This document shows, piece by piece, positions 45,223-57,844 of a stretch of 64,000 bases of DNA. A program made the translations under genes and the position numbers. Each line of letters begins with the position of its first letter. The first letter of the stretch is position 1. The notes beneath the pieces were generated by a model that was not told where the DNA came from, did not search any database, and worked only from the letters and a program-made list of their open reading frames with translations. Source of the stretch: Symsagittifera roscoffensis (Eukaryota; Xenacoelomorpha; Acoela; Convolutidae); assembly GCF_963678635.1 (NCBI RefSeq), contig NC_087067.1, positions 13,678,844-13,742,843 on the forward strand, read 5' to 3'.

Positions 45223-46535
45223 CAAGTAGCCGAAAAACAGGATGCAAAAAGAAGAAAAATTAGAAAAATTTAGAACTTCTAAACGACGAAAACAAAGAGT
45301 GAACAAAGAAAGAAACAAAAAGCAACGAAGGAGATAATGTTAAAACTCAGAAATGTCTAGTGCCAGAAAAACTCAAATGAGAGACAAAGAAACTAAGTTT
45401 GCAATTGAAACTGAAGAGAAAACATTTAGTTGCGTTTTGAAGATTAAAGTATTTGTTGCATTAATAAATTTGCATTGTGATTTTAGTTAGTGGTTTTGAA
45501 AGGCTTCAGTGGAGAGTATATTAAATATTCCAGCCTGCATGATTGTTTTTAAACAACTAAGACGATTGATCACTTTGTGATGATATGAAAGGCTTGGGTA
45601 ATCTCTTGAAGAGGGAGATTATTTCATTGTTCCTTGTAAACACCGAGTTCCTTAATTTTAAAATTCAAAACCAATACAAACTAAATTTCTGAAGGGAAGA
45701 AGCATAGTAGGATAATTTTATTTTGTTGATTGGCAGGACTGTCCTGCGTCCCAACACTTTTTTAAAACATAGGAGAAAAAGTTTTAAATCGGGACATAGA
45801 CATTGGAAGACGGAAAAAATGTTCTCAGCCATATCCTCGAAGGTAAGCCATATCCTCGAAAGTGCAGTTTAGTGATAGAATTTGGAAGGCTTTCATAGTG
45901 TAGTATGATGCCATTTGTATTTTGCAGTGAGTCGATATGACGTGGATAAAATTGATTTCATGCATTTTGTAAACTCTTCGATGGCACTGTACAGTTTTGA
46001 TGAAGACTACGAGACTCAATGAGGACATTGACCGGGCTGTCCGGGGAGTATGTGACATTCGACCAGAATGTACGAAAATGCCAAGTCGGAATTCGAAACT
46101 TTATTGTGACATCGGAGTGGGAAGATTAACGGTTTTAACGAATTAGTGGTCTTAATAATTCATTTTGAAGAACGCAGAAGGGTTAATTTGGACTTTCATG
46201 TTAATATTTAAAAATTCGTTCAAAAAGAAAGACTTGTAACAACGTCAAAATTTCGCACCAACTGAAACGCCGAAAACACAACAACATTTAATCTCAGACA
46301 GAACAACAAGAGAATTCATGAAGACAAGCAGTAAACGGATGTTGTGTGATACTGATTAAGATTGGAGAAAACTTTACGATGACCATTCCAAGTTGCAACG
46401 ATTGTGCCGCTACAATCGTTACAACGCAAATCCCGAGAACAAGGAAGGGTGTTGGGACGGCGTGTCCAGCCTTCCTTAAATAAATAAGGACGTTTTTTCC
46501 CCGGATTCCAGAATCCGCAGGGGTCGCGGGAGGAG
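45223..46535 (+). repeat. Element tail / putative LTR start, copy of 10,630-11,945
   Basis: Purine-rich stretches, then AT-rich non-coding DNA. Near-identical to 10,630-11,945 with small differences (for example CTCTTCG for CTCTGTTCG near 45,976). The match ends near 46,535, after which unrelated sequence leads to the non-LTR element. No gene. Confidence 0.7.
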
Positions 46536-46679
46536 AACTCAAACTGTATTTTATAAACTTTTAGCTTCCTGGAGATGTCCTGAGTTGATTTCAATTACCA
46601 TCTAAATTCATTTTTAGATCATGAGAAGCCAGCAGTTAAGGGTTGATACATCTTCGATGGAGATGATGGTTTTATCTAC

Positions 46680-46735
46680 TGAACAAAAACAATAGTAATA
46701 TAATAAATAAATATTATTGTTTTTATTGAAATGTC
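46680..46735. other. AT-rich hairpin
   Basis: ACAAAAACAATAGTAATAT is followed after a short AT loop by AATATTATTGTTTTTATTG, giving an imperfect stem. It lies immediately beside the 3' end of a minus-strand non-LTR copy. Confidence 0.35.
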
Positions 46736-47812
46736 TATGAATTGCGTTTTACACAGTGATTTGCAACCCCGTATACAAAGGATAGCGCTCCTGAGAAGCG
46801 CGAAGCTTTTCTTAGTTTTTATATAGTTTATAGTTCATGCGTAGCTTTCATGCCTTTTGTCACTAAGTTTTTCAGATATGCGCTCCATTGTTCGAGTCGC
46901 TGCTCGTGCGGCACCACCAGTGCAGATAAAAAAAAATGAGCAAGTAGAAGCTGCTCTGTTTGACTTGTAGAACTCTCTGTTGGTATTTTGAGTTTTTTAG
47001 TGATTCGTGGTACTTATAGGCGTCTTTCAGTAGTCTTCGTGAAGTTTTTGTGCCTGCGGCTTGAAGACTTTGACATCGAAGGCGGTTCGGCTAAACCTTG
47101 ATCCCATAATCCATTTGCTTTTAAATCTAGTCGAGCGTCTTCATCAGTTGTGGTTGAATTGTTGACAAAGCCTCACCCTGCAACGACTGAAGATTCGGCT
47201 CGATTTCAACACCAAAGCAAACCTCGCTAATAAGGGTGGCACAGGTATTTCTGATTTCGTTATGCCTCATGTAGGTGTATCCACCCTTTGCACAGTGAAG
47301 GGCGTGGGTAAGGTCAAAAAGTTGACCACATGCACATGTGAGTGGATTTTTGGTTGTTTCCCATCCATATCTGAGATAAATTCTATCCCGGAATTCGGAT
47401 TTATTCAAGTTACAATTATATCTGCTAAGAGGCAGTGCTTTTAACTAGTTTGAGGCTCCTCCGACTTGTAGGACCAGCTCAAGTGCGTATTTTTCATTGT
47501 CGCTCAACTTGTTCGAAATGTCAGTTCTCTTTTGGTTTGTTCTTTCAGTTTTAAGTGTTTTAATTTTTTTCTTTCTCAGATATAACTGTTAATAGGTCGT
47601 ATCTGTCTACGAATGACGATGTTTTAATTTACCATTTAAAAAATTTCTCATAATCAGAAGGTAGCTTGATAATTATACCACCCATTTTCAGTGGCAAAGA
47701 AGCGATGTCTCTAAACTGATGGCTGATTTTATCTTTAGAAATTAAATTTGGAATGTGATTTTCCTGCATTATCTTCTCCCAGGCGTGCATGTTTTCTTTG
47801 GTATTGGGTTTA
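46731..47812 (-). pseudogene. Non-LTR retroelement, 5'-truncated C-terminal copy
   Basis: About 1.08 kb repeating 47,851-48,940 in the same orientation. On the minus strand it reads KSEFRDRIYLRYGWE, CACGQ, THALHC, MRHNEIR and EVCFGVEIEP (47,127-47,408), a Cys/His pattern (CxC...H...C...H) like the C-terminal zinc/restriction-like-endonuclease end of some non-LTR elements. The copy lacks RT, as expected for 5' truncation. Frames are broken. Confidence 0.65.
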
Positions 47813-47850
47813 CTTCAACCTTCCCTCCTCTACAACAGCACTAATTGAAT

Positions 47851-49837
47851 TGTCTATGAATTGCGTTTTACGCAGTGATTTGCAAACCCGTATATAAAGG
47901 ATAGCGCTCCTGAGCAGCGCGAAGCTTTTCTTAGTTTTTATATAGTTTATAGTTCATGCGTAGCTTTGATGCCTTTTTTCACTAAGTTTTTCAGCTATGC
48001 GCTGCAATGTTTGAGTTGCTGCTCGTGCGGCACCACCAGTGCAGCTAAAAATGAGCAAGTAGAAGCTGCTCTGTTCGACTTGTAGAACTCTCTGTTGGTA
48101 TTTTGAGTTTTTTAGTGATTCGTGGTACTTATAGGCGTCTTTCAGTAGTCTTCGTGAAGTTTTTGTGCCTGCGGCTTGAAGACTTTGACATCGAAGACGG
48201 TTCGGCTAAACCTTGATCCCATAATCTATTTGCTTTTTTGTATCTAGTCGAGCGTCTTCATCAGTTGTGGTTGAATTGTTGACAAAGCTCGCACCCTGCA
48301 ACGACTGAAGCTTAGGCTCGATTTCAACACCAAAGCAAACCTCGCTCATAAGGGTGGCACAGGTATCTCTGATTTCGTTATGTCTCATGTGGGTGTATCC
48401 ACCCTTTGCACAGTGAAGGGCGTGGGTAAGGTCACAATATTGACCACATGCACATGTGAGTGGAATGTTGGTTGTTTCCCATCCATATCTGAGATAAATT
48501 CTATCCCGGAATTCGGATTTATTCAAGTTAGAATTATATCTGCTAAGAGGCAGTGCTTTTAACCAGTTTGAGGCTCCTTTTTTGGAGACCAGCTCAAGTG
48601 CGTATTTTTCATTGTCGCTCAACTTGTTCGAAATGTTAGTTCTCTTTTTGTTTGTTCTTTCAGTTTTAAGTGTTTTATTTTTTTTTATAGATTTTTTCTT
48701 TCTCAGATATAGCTGTTAATGGGACGTATCTGTCTACGAATGACGATTTTGTAATTGACCATTTTAAAAATTTCTCATAATCAGAAGGTAGCTTGATATT
48801 TAGACGACCCATTTTCAGTGGCAAAGAAGCGATGTCTCTAAACTGATGGCTGATTTTATCTTTAAAAATTAAATTTCGAATGAGGTTTTCCTGCATTATC
48901 TTCTCCCAGGCGTGCATATTTTCTGTGTTATTGGGTATAGTTCTAGCTAAAACTGATAATTTTTCTTGTACACGTTTAGTGTAACAGGAGTACCCCTTTT
49001 TTGGTGATGTTTTCGCGATCTGACCAAGTTTTTTCAGTTTTTTATTATGTTCTTCTAATTGAGTTTCTAAGAAAATTTTACATTCAGTCTCGGATCCTAT
49101 GACAGAACCAAGTTTTCTGGCCTCATTCGTCATTTAAATTTCGGTATTTTTGAATACTTTTATTGCTTCATTGTATTTTTCATCTTTAACAATTAGCTGG
49201 CATTTGGATGCCTTTACTTGATATTCAAAACAGTTTCCGAGTTAAATATTGTTGTCAAGAACTCTTTGCAGGCTTATCAAATTACCGACTGCGTTACCAT
49301 CATCTGCGCACCATTTCTGTGTCAGGCTGTTATCGTTGACTAGTTTTATTAAAGGTAAAGTGGCTAGCCCGTACATTGCCATTGCTAATGGGTCTCCTTG
49401 TGTGGTTGCTTCTCTAGATAGGATTACTTTTACTTTTTTATTTACGAAGATTTTGGATGGATTATTTTATCAGTTCTCTATTGCGGGTAGTATAGATGAG
49501 CTTATATTTGCAAGGTTTTTTAAAGCCAGGTTCCGGTTTAGGGAGTTAAATGCGTTTTCCGCGTCTATCAGTAATTTTGCATCGGAATCTGTTTTCTCGT
49601 ATTGCTTCCTAAGCGTATGAATTGTATATTCGATGCCACATTTTTGGCCATGGCGTAATTGGTAATTCAACCCGAGTACCATAAATTTGCTTTTTAAGCA
49701 TTTTGTGATCGCTCTACCTATTATTCTGCGGATGACTTCGCCTATGACATTTGGCCCAAATCCTGGGCTTTTATCAAGTGGAATTAATCGACAGGCATTA
49801 TATGGTTCAAGAAGCTCATGACTTAGTATTAGCCGGA
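47851..49837 (-). pseudogene. Non-LTR retroelement RT and C-terminal domain
   Basis: Minus-strand reading gives CRLIPLDKSPGFGP (near 49,770), LIDAENAFNSLNR (about 49,540-49,580), QGDPLAMAMYG and the catalytic-type ADD at 49,299-49,307, then LGSVIGSE. From about 49,837 to 48,675 one frame holds with only point stops (a TGA-TAA pair near 49,465, TAA near 49,240 and 49,134). A shift near 48,640 leads to the C-terminal domain (48,622-48,206: CACGQ, THALHC, MRHNEIRD) and on to about 47,870 (SCTGGAARAAT). The RT would prime reverse transcription on nicked DNA. Clade assignment needs a tree. The N-terminal continuation is displaced to 50,576-50,857. Confidence 0.7.
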
Positions 49838-50575
49838 GAGCATTGACATCGGCAGGAAGGAGGCATACTGAGGAATCTGGCGAGTCTGAATGCTAGACGG
49901 ATGATCCTCTTGGACATTGAACACGAGCTCAGAGCAAGGGATCAGGCCAGATTAACCACCGATGGAATCTATCTGATAGTATAGAAGGACAAGCCTGGAT
50001 GAACCGAGTCTTCCGGGAGCGACTGGGCGAAATGGAGGTCGAGCTCTTTGACACGGGAGTGCTAAAGAAAGAAGAAACGACGAATGAGCCGGCACTCTCA
50101 ACCTTCGTGCCCCCAACCTAGAAACATGTCTGGGAGCGGTCCCAGCCCTGACCTACAGGCCGCAAAGCTCCAGCGAGCCAGGGCAAAGAACGGACGTACA
50201 GGACCGATTGGGAGAAGCGCCAGTAAGAAGAACTATTCATCCACGGCGAAGATTAGGACCTGTCAACTCAACTACGGAGACAACAAGTACCTCGAGACCG
50301 GAAACGATATCGGAGACGAGATCGGAGACTAGATCAGAGACTACGAGCTCCAGCGGAGAGGAACAACGACCAAACAGAACCTCGCTGATGTGGTCGAGGC
50401 CCATACCTTCCCCCTGGCATGTCTATAAACAGGACCTGATGAAATTGAACCTTCAGACGGTAAGTTTGCAGCTGATGCCATAAAGATGCTGAATGGAGCG
50501 AGGCTATCCGTCAACGGACTGTACTCAGTCGCAGGTGTGTGGAGGACTGGTTGATAGCAGCTGGCATCAACTTCA
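49838..50575 (+). mobile_element. Third copy of the SGNH-element 3' region, inserted in the non-LTR element
   Basis: Matches 44,112-44,880 with a 31-bp deletion (after GGAGGCATA) and several substitutions. It includes the DGI block followed by TAT (Tyr) in place of the catalytic His, the Ser/Arg-rich linker and the start of the second domain. It interrupts the minus-strand non-LTR coding sequence, about 40-50 residues of which seem to be missing at the junction. No target duplication was seen. Confidence 0.65.
50084..50483 (+). pseudogene. Linker ORF fragments within the third SGNH-element copy
   Basis: Two overlapping frames (50,084-50,332 and 50,208-50,483) encode the Ser/Thr/Arg-rich linker. 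The second frame (SSTRPETISETRSETRS-type composition) corresponds to the one open in element B. The copy ends in the TVSLQLMP region after a base loss at GTAAGTTTGC (GTAAGGTTTGC in the other copies). Confidence 0.4.
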
Positions 50576-50857
50576 CTAATTTGCATCCAGACCTGAGGGT
50601 CCATGAGAACCATAAGTTGTCATGGCAGCCTTCCTAACTTTCTGAGCGTTTATTTGGTTGAAAGTGGATGAGTGGAAAGGGATTGTATCTTCCGAGCATG
50701 ATGTTATATAGTTGCTGTTTACTGGCTCCGCGGGAGAGTGTTTCTCGATGAGGATTTGCTCAACAGTTTGACATTTGACAGTTTCCTCGATTGAGAGAAC
50801 TCCTTTGGTGGTATCAGTTAACTTAGCAATAACATTCGATATTTTTTTGGTGCTCAT
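50576..50857 (-). pseudogene. N-terminal region of the interrupted non-LTR element
   Basis: A 93-residue minus-strand frame starts MSTKKISNVIAKL and ends GSHGPSGLDAN, the segment that in this RT family precedes the LDK.PG motif found at 49,770. Same strand and order as the RT, separated by the inserted block 49,838-50,575. Its start is uncertain because nothing upstream on the minus strand is recognisable. Confidence 0.55.
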
Positions 50858-51723
50858 TAATTTGTTATATTAATTATTTTACTTTTATTACACAGAACAA
50901 TTTTTTAGATTATGAAGTCAAATTTCACCGTTTATGAAAACTGTGTACTTATATCCTCTTCAATAGAAGTTTTATTTAAAAATATATTTGATGACGCTCT
51001 AAGAAATTGATAAATAACATTTATTTGTTTGAATTAGTGTTAGTTCAATAAAAATTATTATAAATTACAAACGATTTTGCTATAACTAGCGTCATCAGGT
51101 AAAAACAACTGAAATTCAAAGTATTTACACTTGAAAATGTTTTTACATTCAAACTGATTATTATTAAAGTTTATGAGTATCTAAGAATATAACATAACTA
51201 ATTAAAAGTTTTTTTTGAAAATTTCGTTTTTGGAGACATTTTGCTCTCCAACACATGTCCAACATTTTTTCCCGTTTTTGACCTTTTTAAAATTATTTCT
51301 AGGGTTAAATTATTACATTTAGTCATTCTGTGTTTTAATTCGAAAAAATAATATTCGAGTCAAGCTGACATACCTAATGTCATGAGAATGCAATAAATTT
51401 GTATGTTCAAACAAACGTTTTTGCACATTTCTGTGCATTTTCAGGTTTTAAAAATCTAAACTGTCTGTACAAAGTGATCAAAGATCATAACAAATATCAT
51501 ACACATCATTATTTCAAAAATTTTAAAAAATTCAACAAATCACAACTTTACAAATATTACTGAATTTATGTAACCTCTTTTACAACAATTTCATTCTTTT
51601 AGTCTCAAATTTATGAGAATTTTACCTGTTTGTTTTTACAATTTCGTCTAGTCACTGATGTCGTGCTAACATGTAAGTTATTTCAATAATTCTTGTTTTA
51701 GCCAGAATTTTTCGATTCTGGAA
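50858..51723. other. AT-rich stretch between non-LTR and Penelope-like elements
   Basis: No gene and no clear repeat. It lies downstream of the minus-strand GIY-YIG ORF, so it may include that element's 3' non-coding end. Confidence 0.4.
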
Positions 51724-52024
51724 CTATAGCCTTAGTGTCAGCTTCCTACTTCTAAATTCGTCACTCGTGTTAATTGCCGGTCTCTCTTTCCTAATGCGCA
51801 GTGCCTCTAATGTAAGTAACTTAATGTTGCTGGACGCCTGGTCAATTATATTCCAATTAAACTCCGACTTACTTTTCTCACTACCACACTGCCTTAAATG
51901 CTGTCCAACCGGGTTATCCTTTTTTCGGTATTCCTCAATCCTTGTGGTGAGATGTCGAATCGTCTGGCCAACATAGATGGATTCGCACACAACATTCAAG
52001 TCTGCACACCACTTTTGATTTCAG
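51724..52024 (-). pseudogene. GIY-YIG endonuclease domain of a Penelope-like element
   Basis: On the minus strand: KWCADLNVVC, SIYVGQT, HLTTRIEEY, NPVGQHL, and LLTLEALRI, ending RKLTLRL. The YVG motif, the conserved Arg (LTTR) and the Glu (TLEAL) are all present, so this nuclease core is better preserved than the copies at 8.8 and 14.4 kb. The frame opens upstream of the apparent start to about 52,024. It would be the C-terminal nuclease of the element whose RT part lies at 52.4-53.2 kb. Confidence 0.7.
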
Positions 52025-52410
52025 TTCACTGGAAAAGGAGGATTTTAAAGAGGGCAGACAAGTTTTCTTTTTCTTCGTCGTTAACATTATCTGGGCATTG
52101 GTGAAATCGCGCACTTTTTTTTGCTAATGACCGACTGTGATTCCCTCTATATTGAACCATCAAAATGGGTGGTGAATAACTGCTATAATCACAAGGCTTC
52201 GTTTTCTCAGCCATGTTTTTCTTGTTTTTGCCCTATCCACGGTTGATTTTCATCTCTTTATCATATTCTTCTCATGTTGACGTACTGCGGAAAACCCGGT
52301 GAACTGTTCCTTCAATCAATTTTCTCTTGTACTGAAGGGGGCGCAAGTTCTAAAGTTTTGTATGGTACCTGTATCTGTTGGTTTCTGAAACCATCCACAG
52401 TTCTTCGCAT

Positions 52411-53221
52411 CTAGTGAGTTGACTTCGATGTTTGCGCCCTCAATTGTCTCGGAAAATTTTGTAATTTTGTAAGAAGTTTGTGCAAGTTATAAAAAAAGCT
52501 TCCAGGCAATGAGAGGAACGGTCTTAATGGGTTATTCTCTTTATGCACCTTCGCCAACCCATAAAGCCTGGCGAGCTGCCCCCCCCCCCCCCCCCCCCAA
52601 ATAGACCTCATCCTTGTGTAGAGATTTTTACTTATTTCGTCTTTTTTCCTCATAGCCAACAACTCCTTATTGATATCTCTTTCTATCTTCATAAAAATTG
52701 CATCACTTTTTCCTTTACTTTTGCTAAATTAATTTGAATCTAACAAATCAGGCAACTTGTTCTCGTAGGTATCCTTCCTCATTACACAAAAACCCACGCC
52801 CTTGTCATACGGTATCGCAACTAATCACTTAGTCTTCAGATACTTTCGAGCCTTCTCAACGCCCTTGTCAGATCGTCCTTGTTTCACCTTTTTAGCATAG
52901 GCTTTTGCGACAGCTTCGATCTCACAAAAGGCCTCCCAAGGGACTGTATGATTTTTGAAATCCGATATAAAGATGTCAATATCGGCGAGAAAGTGTGTCT
53001 CATTAAATTTATCCTTGACAGGATGTTTCGGCCCTAATTCCAACACTTGTTTTACCCAGTCTGGTAATTCAACATCATCAAGAGCTTTTACCGAACACTC
53101 ACCTTGCTTCTCTAGAGGTGGATCTTGCCTTTCTGATAGTTTCTTTAGCTTCTTTTGGTGGGTCTCTTTAACTGTTGTTGTTTGTCTTTGTCCCCTGATA
53201 CTTAAGTATTTCAGTGCCTGA
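52411..53221 (-). pseudogene. Penelope-like RT N-terminal and palm fragment
   Basis: Minus strand: a long helical segment ending in VKKARKYLKTK-type sequence (here GVEKARKYLKTK, 52,825-53,221, open upstream past its Met), then, after a stop, IPYDKGVGFCVM, then 52,692-52,411 with YGLAKVHK and NNPLRPF, the RT motif of Penelope-like elements. A run of 20 C on the plus strand (52,579-52,598) encodes an artificial Gly run just before this motif. The catalytic palm beyond the LRPF motif is missing or unreadable before the nuclease at 52,024. Confidence 0.6.
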
Positions 53222-53234
53222 TGTCAGACTTATT

Positions 53235-53450
53235 ATTTAGTATGAGCTCCCCGCTCCTGTACTCGTCGCGCACGTTCTGTTGGGGCTTGCGATTACTTAA
53301 ATGGAGGGCCTCATTTCTCAACGTCATTGCTTTTGTCAATTAATCGCCATTCGAATGCCTTAGATTGTCCACAGCATTCTGCGACATGCTGTCCTACTGT
53401 CGAATTGCTCCTATGATGCTCTGTTATCCGTGTGGTTAGATATCGGCCCA
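53235..53450 (-). pseudogene. Second GIY-YIG fragment, 3' end of an upstream Penelope-like copy
   Basis: Minus strand: MGRYLTTRITEH, STVGQHV, EWRLID, then after a frameshift NEALHLSNRKP and DEYRSGELIL. This is the same domain as 51,724-52,024, so its carrier lies head to tail with the next element, whose N-terminal RT segment starts at 53,221, only a few bases away. Confidence 0.6.
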
Positions 53451-53479
53451 TTTATTTGGTTACATCTGATTGATCTTCA

Positions 53480-56190
53480 ACTAAATTCGTTGTTAATTAA
53501 GCAAAAAACCAAACGAATCATACCCGACACAATCAACTTTATAAGAACCAAATAAGTTGTGCACTTTGCGTGTACTCTGAAACATGGAATCAATCGACTT
53601 CTGAGCGATCAACAAAAAGCCAAACCAACAAGTGCGCAAACAATTTTCGACACTCACACAACTGAATGTGCACACAAAACACAATTTAACATTGATTTGC
53701 CCTCGAGTTTTGTATTACTTGAAAACTTTGGTTATGTCAACACTAAGAGTCTGCCGCTAACTGTTTTCTGCCGCTAACAACGACCAAACCATGATAGGAG
53801 TTCTAAAACGGAGATATTTTTGACATGGATGAGCTATTTTTGTATGAGCCGGCAAAGTATCACTTTTTGCTTATAAGCAATTTGCTATAAATCATCTGGA
53901 AAATCAAAAGAAACAAACATCATTCACGCATTTATGTATAAGCTGCTTATAATTTGAATGTAAGGTAAACTTCATGAGCAACAATTCCTGTGTTGTAATG
54001 ATCCACTGCCTGTTTTAATAGTCATGTCCCAGAAGAAAAAGTACCGACGCGAGTTTAAAAACCTTTATTATTTGTACCTCTTGTGATTTAATTCCATTTT
54101 TCTGAAAAACCGTAGCTTTTCGCCCTGATAATCTTACGCGATGATCAACCCGAGTCATCTAAAAACAAGATGCTTGTAGATACTCCATGGTTGGGTTCAA
54201 ACATGGACATTTCGATAGTTCTTTCCTTGACTATGACGACTCAGAGCAAAAAATGAAAAAAAAATTTCATCAGTCTCATCCAATAGCGAGAGAAAAAAAT
54301 TATCAGAAATTTTTCCTTTTTTCTATAGATTCCAGAATTGTTGAACAAGGAAAGCACATGAACTTATTGGATTTGGTGTACAGGTTTTGCAAATGAGATA
54401 AAAAAAACTATATTTTTCTAAAAAGAATGTGGAAAGGAAAGCGCAACCTTGAAGACAAACTGTAAGTCTTACGTTTGTCTTTAGTATTCATTATCACATC
54501 TACTTTTGCGACCTTCACCCCATTTGTCTCGTTATGCATGCATGCGAGCCAACCAGTATCATGAGTCTTATACCCAGCACTGACCAAATCGCTTTTTGAA
54601 GCATTGAAGTTTTATAAAAAAAAATTGTAAAATGGAACTGAACAAAAAATATTGAAAACCTAAGATTAAAGAATTTGCGCAATTTTTAAAAGTCTTTTGG
54701 TCTTCTTTAAATGATTGACGCCATAAGTTTTAAAGATGGTGTCATGCGTCTGAAAACTTTTATGTTTAACTTTCAGCAATTCGAGCAATTAGACGACAAG
54801 ACGATAATGAATCAAATACTAAACACAACAATTCGATTTACTTTTTTTTAGAAGTTAATCTCGAATACCCATAAGAACTATAATAGTCACATAATTTACC
54901 TTTTAGCTTCTATCAACAAGCAATAAACCACGAATAGCTTAGTCCCTACCGAAAAAAAAAATATTTCAGACAGATGAGAGTTTAAAAAGTTCAAGAGGCT
55001 CAGATGGTAGGAACGAAACAACGCAGCTGACCTAACATGACAAGTCAAACTATACAGTTCATTACAAACTTCTCCATTTGTTTCTTCGATAAAAAATACA
55101 AAATGCACCGAATGCTGAAAAATGAAATAGATGTCTAGTGAGAACACGACAGTTTTTTGACTACAGCCAAAAAACAACGAGCGAGAAACAAATACGACAA
55201 AAAGTCCTTGTCTGAATGTTTTTTACGAGATATTGAAAGTAAAGTTTGAACTTCAAATTCTCTATTCAGAAACGGACAATCTCCTGTACCAAATTAAAAA
55301 TGAAATTTCATACCCCGAAATTGCCAAAAAGAAACCTTTCAACAAACTTGACTGACTCGTGCAATTACCCAAAAAAATGTTTTCTCCACGAACCGAAAAC
55401 AAAATGGTTGTTTTATTCAAGGATGAGTTTCTAGGAGTTTTTTTACTCAAATTTGTGTCCCTCAAATTCTTCTCTATATTATGTACTCCAGAGGCAATCA
55501 AATTTTATCAGTTTCCTGTTTGAATTTTTTAACGCGTGATTTTGTTTTCTTTGCAAATTGCACACTATGATCTTGACTATTCATTTTCTATCAGCGTTTG
55601 ACGACAAGTTGTACATGAGACGACAAGTTGTTCCAGGACCCATGAAATAAATAATCACGACTTTCATTTTCAATATTCAACAATATACCGACATTTCAAC
55701 CGGGGACTAATAGTAATAAGTTAATACATGGTGAAGATTAATTTCATCAAAAATGCTGATCGATTTATACTTGGTGGCCCAATTCAATTTATACCTAATG
55801 GTCCCCCATCTTAGTTTACTGAGCGCATACTACTGGTATTCATCGAGTGTCTCAATTTTTTCGACAGAAAAAAATAAATAAAATTTCTTTGATCCATCTC
55901 AGAATTTTTTTGAAGCGGCGTGACTAACCATAGGATGTGTATTAGTTATCTCAACTCTCTGTATCAAGGGGAGTTTAAGACTGAAGCGTGTTTTATTAAG
56001 TAATTTGGCAGAAGTTAAAAAGCCAATATTATATGGATAAAGAAAAACAACTCGAGCTCAAATTATTGGCTACTTTTTTCTACTTTGCTCGACATTTGTT
56101 TTGACCCTGCTCAACCTATCTTTCGACTGTAATGGGCCTATATATCGGCTGTTTTTGACCTTTGTTTCGACTGTGCTCGACCAATGTTTT
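53480..56190. other. AT-rich region without recognisable genes
   Basis: Only short open frames (for example 53,559-53,777 and 54,187-54,396 on plus, 54,896-55,177 on minus), none with motifs or family resemblance. Composition is uniformly AT-rich. Around 56,085-56,195 there is a run of degenerate TTTCGACTGTGCTCGACC-like repeats. Confidence 0.5.
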
Positions 56191-56198
56191 GACTGTTT

Positions 56199-56552
56199 TG
56201 TTCTATATCGGTTACGTTATTTCTGTGCAAGACATATATTTTGACTGTGATTGTTATAATGTATGCTTTTCTATTGACTCTTTGTGATGATGCTTGAACT
56301 AAAAATAAATTTCAGTCAAAAGCAAAACTCCTGCATCCATAATTAATATTTACAAATTTGCCTGCCATTTTGCTTTGTTCTATATCGGTTACGTTATTTC
56401 TGTGCAAGACATATATTTTGACTGTGATTGTTATAATGTATGCTTTTCTATTGACTCTTTGTGATGATGCTTGAACTAAAAATAAATTTCAGTCAAAAGC
56501 AAAACTCCTGCATCCATAATTAATATTTACAAATTTGCCTGCCATTTTGCTT
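56199..56552 (+). repeat. 177-bp tandem duplication
   Basis: TTCTATATCGGTTACG occurs at 56,201 and 56,378, and the intervening 177 bp are repeated essentially without change. The near-perfect identity suggests a recent duplication. No ORF. Confidence 0.85.
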
Positions 56553-56559
56553 TTTTTTT

Positions 56560-57830
56560 CCATACAAATCTGGACTGAAGCTAATCTGAAAATTCATATT
56601 TGATGGAGTCTTGAAAAAATTTAGTTTTTTTTTCCGCCGGAATTTTTAGATCTAAAATAAAAGGGTTTTCTCAGAACGTTTTAATTTTGCAGTAAGCATT
56701 TCACTCCAAAAGGTTGTTGCTGATTGCACATTTTGACACAATTAAGTTCTGAGCAGATTCATGCGCTGCTCGATTTCCAGTTTAAAAAATAATTCAAACC
56801 TTCAAATACTAAATTTTGAAAAAAACTTGTTGTGTTCGACCGCGAAAGCATAATCCGAAATAATAGATATGCTCGAATTTTAAAGACAAAAATTTACTCG
56901 AGCACTATGACCCGATTGAATCTCAAAACGCTGCAAGATTGTAAATAATCACCGTAAATGTTTTTTCTTTTCAAATCAGAAAACGATAGTTCACAATTTT
57001 GTTTATTTATGAAGACTAGTTTTAATATACAACTAGTTAGAATGAACCTGTTTTCCATTTAAGGTTTGAAGATCAACTTCACGATGTAGCTTAAATCAAA
57101 GTCACAGTTAGAAGAACTTGTGCAACATCGGTGCCAAGGAGCTGATAATGACGGCTTATCACAAAGCGTTAATTTTGAGACAACGGCACTGATCGGAGCT
57201 TCAAAAAATGGCTGTGATGGTGTAATCTGTATAATGAAATCAGTTGGCTTCAGTTCCCAAGAGCTTTCTTTGAAATAACTTGTCGAGAGATGTTTTTGAC
57301 TTGAGGCAACAAAAAACCTAAATTCAATCGATTATTTTCTATACACACGAGTTTTTAACAATAACAATCAAACTGAACCGAACAATTTTATACGAGGTGC
57401 ATTCAAGATTGTGTTCAATATTCGCACACTTCGTTCTTTTAGCGTGTAAATCTTTGTAATTTATTTGCGAGTGTTCCTTAGTTGTACATTGTTAATTGAC
57501 GAACATCACAAATGTGGAAAAAGTTTGCGATCAATATTTGGTTTCTTCCTAATTGCTTTTATCTTCCCTAAAGAGGCCGCCCAACCTAACTTTATTCTGT
57601 ATACAGCTACAATTTAGTAAAGTATAGAGATTATAGACATGTGTTACAGTATATTTTTTTTTCAAAAATTGTTCATGTTAAACGTTGTCCTGATGTTTTT
57701 TATGCGAGATTCGAGACAATATAATAAAAATTGTAGCTTGAAGACTGTATTTCGGTTGAAGTCAAATTATATTATTTGAACACATTTTTGCTAGAAATTT
57801 CTATTTCTTTTTTAAATTTGGGTTTGAACA
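56560..57830. other. AT-rich region, nothing recognised
   Basis: No ORF with coding character on either strand, no clear repeat. Confidence 0.45.
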
Positions 57831-57844
57831 AGCTCAGGCTGAAA

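Noticed and set aside
53559-54396. Two plus-strand ORFs (72 and 69 codons) as host genes
   Set aside because: Short, AT-rich, no motif and no supporting context.
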